The position numbers and the translations under genes were made by a program. From JBCCEV01 sp039030125 (GTDB taxonomy: Bacteria; Pseudomonadota; Gammaproteobacteria; Ga0077536), in contig JBCCEV010000151.1 in the NCBI GenBank assembly GCA_039030125.1, forward strand, positions 1 through 10,389: a stretch of 10,389 nucleotides of DNA, given 5' to 3'. Position 1 is the stretch's first letter. Each line of letters begins with the position of its first letter. The notes below the pieces were generated by a model that saw only the letters and a list, made by a program, of their open reading frames with translations, ran no database searches and was not told the origin of the DNA. This document shows, piece by piece, positions 7,445 through 10,389 of this stretch.

Positions 7445-8433
7445 TGGACCTCGGGCACGTTAGAGCGACGCACGATTCGTGAGGGGTCGTTACGCACTGC
7501 TCGCGCAAACTCGCCAAAGTGCCGGCTCGCGCTCTCCGTGTTTTCAAGAATCGTGTCCAAATGCGCATTAACAGTCGCCATCGCATCTTCGAGGGCGCGC
7601 ATCGACGTCTCCGCGTGTTCGAACGTGGCACTTACGCTGGCGCGCTCGCCATCCATGAGTTCGTCGAGGTTCTCAAGCACCGTACCCATTTGCTTTCGAG
7701 TCCCGTCGATGCGTGTTATCAAATCACTTAACTGTATCGCTGCGTTATCGATATGCGTTAAGAAACTGTTTAGCTTTTCAGTGTTATCCGGCCCCGACAG
7801 TCCCCGCAAATTGCTACTCACCGAGCGGAGATTTTCCAACAACTCATTGGTTCGCGGAAGCAGCGTCCCGTTAAGCGACTGATCAAGGCGCTTTAGAAAC
7901 GGCGATACCTCCTCTTGGCGAAATTCGGAAAGCTCTGAAATACGCTCATCAAGATTGACGAGCACGGGCATCAAGCCGTTTTCAGACAATGCCCGAACTT
8001 CGCCGGCGACATCACTGAGCAGGGCAAACATGTCGGCTTGCTCCTCGCTGTTGATGGTGTCACCTGCTATTAGGTAACGCGCGCTGCGGCCAGCGCTGAT
8101 ATCGATCGCGACCGCCGATATCAGGCCCGTCGCCTGAATTTTTGCGATTGCGTCACTTGCCACACGCCACCCTTGCTGGATATCAAGCCGCACGCGATAA
8201 CGAGTATCGCCACCGGGCGCATCCGGCGTAATCTCACTGACCTGCCCAATTCGGTAGCCTTCATAAGTCACTGTCGCGCCAATTAGGAGACGCGACACGT
8301 TGTCATAAAAAACGTAGTAGTGATCCGTGGGGCCTGCCCGCCCAGTGATGGCACCTAAAAATGCCAGGACACCGAAGCTAACGGCGAGTACGAAGGCCCC
8401 AATTAGAGAATAATTTAACGCCTCCCGTTTCAT
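7441..8433 (-). CDS. MlaD-type MCE domain protein with long helical C-terminus
   Basis: Substrate-binding or channel subunit of the lipid transporter, anchored in the inner membrane and projecting into the periplasm. It has 330 residues against about 180 in E. coli MlaD. One TM helix (~8-29) follows the short cytoplasmic N-terminus MKREALN. A single MCE domain (~37-115) contains YDNVSRLLIGATVTYEGYRIG, the usual strand and turn pattern. Residues ~130-310 are nearly all helical with regular hydrophobic spacing and few glycines, and look like coiled coil. The end, AVRNDPSRIVRR, resembles the conserved tail of long MCE proteins. The extra helices would suit a needle or tunnel reaching toward the outer membrane, as known for PqiB and related proteins, rather than the short MlaD ring. 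The start lies 3 nt after the ATPase stop with no good ribosome binding site, so coupling to ATPase translation is likely. It overlaps the lipoprotein gene by 4 bp. Confidence 0.92.
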   Translation of the reverse strand: MKREALNYSLIGAFVLAVSFGVLAFLGAITGRAGPTDHYYVFYDNVSRLLIGATVTYEGYRIGQVSEITPDAPGGDTRYRVRLDIQQGWRVASDAIAKIQATGLISAVAIDISAGRSARYLIAGDTINSEEQADMFALLSDVAGEVRALSENGLMPVLVNLDERISELSEFRQEEVSPFLKRLDQSLNGTLLPRTNELLENLRSVSSNLRGLSGPDNTEKLNSFLTHIDNAAIQLSDLITRIDGTRKQMGTVLENLDELMDGERASVSATFEHAETSMRALEDAMATVNAHLDTILENTESASRHFGEFARAVRNDPSRIVRRSNVPEVQ

Positions 8434-8436
8434 TAT

Positions 8437-9228
8437 TTAGTGCGCACTGGTTAAGCGCTCAAGGTACTCCTCGGCTGACAGCTCTTCGTGCCGGGCGCGT
8501 CGGTTGAAAAGGTCTTGCACTCGCTCGTTATCACTCGCCCGCACTGCGTCCACCGATCCGGTCAACAAGATTTTGCCATGATCGATGATGCTTATGCGAT
8601 CAGCGATTTTGAATGCGCTCTGCAATTCATGCGTCACCACAACGATCGAAACACCCATGGAATCTCGAAGTTTCAATATCAGATCGTCGAGTTCAGCAGC
8701 GACCACCGGATCGAGGCCCGCCGACGGCTCATCGAAAAATAACAGCTTGGGATCCATCACAATGGCGCGCGCAAGGGCCGCCCTTTTTATCATTCCACCA
8801 GACAGTTGGGCAGGCAGGAGATCTCCAAAGTCGCCGAGGTTGACGACCTCAAGCTTCAGTCTCGCCATGATCCGCATCGTATTTTCATCCAAACCGCCGC
8901 GCTCTCGTAGCGGCAGCATCACGTTGTCCAGCACACTCATTGAACTCAGCAAAGCACCGCCTTGAAAAGCGACACCAATCTCGCGCATGAGCCGCCGCTT
9001 TTCTCCGCCACTAAGTGTTCGAAGGTCATTGCCCAACAAGCGCACCGTCCCCGATTTTGGTTCGCTCAGGCCGATGAGATGCCTGAGCAAGGTGCTTTTT
9101 CCAGAACCGCTCCCGCCCATGATGCAACGGATCTCGGCAGCGCCTACCCGCATTTCAACCCCATCGAGGATCCTGCGCCGACCGTATTCGGCAACCAAAC
9201 TGTCAACTTCGATGAGAGACTCAGACAC
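8437..9228 (-). CDS. MlaF-type ABC transporter ATP-binding protein
   Basis: Cytoplasmic ATPase that powers the MlaE-type permease. It has 263 residues, the normal length. Walker A is GGSGSGKST (38-46, Lys44), the Q-loop is FQGGALLSSMSV (Gln89), typical of the MlaF branch, the signature is LSGGM (142-146), Walker B is LLFFDEPSAGLDP (Asp166, Glu167), and the H-loop is His200 in VVTHEL. Nothing essential is missing. The C-terminal ~40 residues (NRRARHEELSAEEYLERL) extend past the core fold, as the C-terminal extension does in MlaF, where it helps dimerise and contacts the STAS partner MlaB. The chosen start is a GTG at 9228, which overlaps the permease stop by 8 bp and gives the expected N-terminus ahead of LIEVDSL. 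No Shine-Dalgarno sequence is visible, so it probably depends on permease translation. Confidence 0.95.
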   Translation of the reverse strand: MSESLIEVDSLVAEYGRRRILDGVEMRVGAAEIRCIMGGSGSGKSTLLRHLIGLSEPKSGTVRLLGNDLRTLSGGEKRRLMREIGVAFQGGALLSSMSVLDNVMLPLRERGGLDENTMRIMARLKLEVVNLGDFGDLLPAQLSGGMIKRAALARAIVMDPKLLFFDEPSAGLDPVVAAELDDLILKLRDSMGVSIVVVTHELQSAFKIADRISIIDHGKILLTGSVDAVRASDNERVQDLFNRRARHEELSAEEYLERLTSAH

Positions 9229-10045
9229 CGGCGCGATTTAAAAAGTAAGTGAACACCATATCCGCTAATACGATGGCCGAAATTGAAATCACTACTGCTC
9301 TGGTGGTTGCCGCGCCGACACCTTCGGCGCCGCCCCGCACGAGAAAGCCATTGGCTGCTCCAATAAGCGCAATGAGTACCGCAAAGACAACGCTTTTGAA
9401 TAACCCCTGATAGAGATCTCCGGCGGCCACGTAAATGATGGTTTGTTGCCAAAAGCCGTAATAGCTTAAGTCCAATTGCAAACGACAGAAAATGGCGCCA
9501 CCAAGCAGTGCTGAAAAAATAGAAAACGCGGTTAGCACCGGCACCATCACGAGCATCGCGGCGAGCACTGGTGAAACAAGGTAGCGCACCGGATTGATAC
9601 CCATAACCCGAAGCGCATCGACTTCTTGATTAACTTGCATGGTCCCGATCCGCGCAGCGAGCGCCGCTCCGGACCGACCAGCGACCAAAATTGCGGTAAT
9701 CAGTGGCCCAAATTCACGCGTTACCGAGATTGCGATCCCTAAAACAACCTGGCCCTCGGCGCCGAAAACTCGAAGGGTGTGGATACCCTGAATGGCAAGC
9801 ATCACGCCGACCGCAAACGAAAGCATGAAGACAATTGGCGCGGCACGTAAACCAACCTCCATCATGCGCTCGGCAACCGAGCTGGGCCGCACCGGCTGCT
9901 GCTTGAAGGGCCCGAGGAGAAGCCAATAGAAACTTTCGACGACTAGTGCAACGGCGTAGCCAAGCTCGTTAATCGCGGCGACACTTTTGCGGCCGCCGCG
10001 ATCGAGAAAAGAAATGAAGTAACCGCCGCTCGGCGGATTAGGCAT
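9221..10045 (-). CDS. MlaE-family ABC transporter permease
   Basis: Inner-membrane permease of a phospholipid or hydrophobic-molecule ABC transporter. It has 274 residues. After an N-terminal amphipathic or re-entrant stretch (~22-48) come about five hydrophobic segments (~66-90, 98-122, 150-182, 210-235, 245-270). The family core is clear: REFGPLITAILVAGRSGAALAARIGTM (split: REFGPL at 110-115, AGRSGAA at 122-128), then NQEVDALRVMGINP (139-152), the coupling region that touches the ATPase. VVESFYWLLLGPF near the N-terminus is also usual for MlaE proteins. The ATG overlaps the STAS stop by 8 bp and the gene overlaps the GTG of the ATPase by 8 bp. No Shine-Dalgarno sequence precedes the start, which suggests termination-reinitiation coupling with the STAS gene. 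Direction of lipid movement cannot be told from sequence. Confidence 0.95.
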   Translation of the reverse strand: MPNPPSGGYFISFLDRGGRKSVAAINELGYAVALVVESFYWLLLGPFKQQPVRPSSVAERMMEVGLRAAPIVFMLSFAVGVMLAIQGIHTLRVFGAEGQVVLGIAISVTREFGPLITAILVAGRSGAALAARIGTMQVNQEVDALRVMGINPVRYLVSPVLAAMLVMVPVLTAFSIFSALLGGAIFCRLQLDLSYYGFWQQTIIYVAAGDLYQGLFKSVVFAVLIALIGAANGFLVRGGAEGVGAATTRAVVISISAIVLADMVFTYFLNRAGV

Positions 10046-10370
10046 CGGCGAGGGCGCGTTCGTCTACGTTCGCGTGGATCGGAAAAACCTTGTCCAGCTT
10101 GGCCAGTTCGATCACGCTCATTGCGGCCTCGCTAACCCCGACCAAGCCGAATCGAAGGTCGCCTTTTTTCGCCGTTTGAAGCCCCTCGACAAGGCTCGCT
10201 ATCCCCGATGAATCGATATAAGTCACACCCGAAAGATCTACCAAGGTGTGCTGCCCTTCGCCCAAGCAGGACAAGATAGACTGGCGCGCCTCAGGCGAGC
10301 ATGAAAGATCGATATCGCCGGTCAGCTGAACCACCGAATAGCCCTGTTGTTGAGATATCTGATACGCCAT
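10038..10370 (-). CDS. STAS domain protein (MlaB / anti-sigma-factor-antagonist type)
   Basis: Small cytoplasmic regulatory protein of 110 residues, a single STAS fold. It begins YQISQQQGYSVVQLTGDIDL and has the key loop VTYIDSSGIASLVEGL (49-64), where Ser54/Ser55 match the serine that is phosphorylated in SpoIIAA and RsbV. In the Mla system the STAS subunit MlaB binds the ATPase MlaF and is needed for its activity, and placement directly before the permease and ATPase makes that role likely. Here it comes first in the operon, whereas in E. coli mlaB is last. The conserved Ser is of the phosphorylatable type (E. coli MlaB has Thr in this loop), so control by phosphorylation is possible but not shown. 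ATG at 10370 has a weak AGAGA upstream. Only 19 bp remain to the window edge, so the operon promoter is not seen and further genes upstream cannot be ruled out. Confidence 0.88.
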   Translation of the reverse strand: MAYQISQQQGYSVVQLTGDIDLSCSPEARQSILSCLGEGQHTLVDLSGVTYIDSSGIASLVEGLQTAKKGDLRFGLVGVSEAAMSVIELAKLDKVFPIHANVDERALADA

Positions 10371-10389
10371 CTTTCGTCTCTTAGCTGGC

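Noticed and set aside
8439..8448. Palindrome AGTGCGCACT at the end of the ATPase gene
   Set aside because: It lies inside coding sequence across the last codons and has no sign of a regulatory role.
7441..10370. Actinobacterial mce operon
   Set aside because: There is one MCE gene, one permease, a PqiC-type lipoprotein and a STAS protein, which is the proteobacterial arrangement and not the two-YrbE, six-Mce layout.

Overview
The window looks like a Gammaproteobacterial chromosome segment, or a related Gram-negative proteobacterium. The evidence is two CHASE2 receptor proteins of proteobacterial type, a Gram-negative MlaFED/PqiC-type envelope lipid transporter, and an outer-membrane-type lipoprotein. 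Gene density is high, gene overlaps are short and base composition is moderate. I cannot name a genus. No mobile element, CRISPR array, tRNA or rRNA was seen.

Layout. Two operons converge. On the + strand (1-3955) lies a Ser/Thr phosphorylation module. It holds the 3' part of a CHASE2 / three-TM / TPR-like / Ser-Thr kinase receptor whose start is outside the window, a PP2C-type phosphatase, and an FHA phosphothreonine-binding protein with a second, degenerate FHA-like half. The genes are 2 and 12 nt apart and end at a strong hairpin terminator with runs of A and T on both sides (3976-4004). A 547-bp region without a convincing gene follows (4005-4551), with a few short imperfect repeats.

On the - strand, read from right to left (10370-4552), lies a six-gene set: a STAS protein, an MlaE-type permease, an MlaF-type ATPase, an MlaD-type MCE protein, a PqiC-type auxiliary lipoprotein, and after 61 bp a CHASE2 class III adenylate cyclase with all catalytic residues present. 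The first five genes overlap or nearly touch.

How it may work together (inference). The first five - strand genes form one ABC-type phospholipid or hydrophobic-molecule transporter spanning the envelope, with STAS as a cytoplasmic regulatory subunit. The kinase, phosphatase and FHA protein make a write/erase/read circuit for phosphothreonine. Two homologous CHASE2 periplasmic sensors, one driving a kinase and one driving cAMP synthesis, flank the convergence point next to an envelope transporter. This suggests, but does not prove, that envelope state is sensed and passed into both phosphorylation and cAMP signalling. The individual families are all known; the combination is the point of interest.
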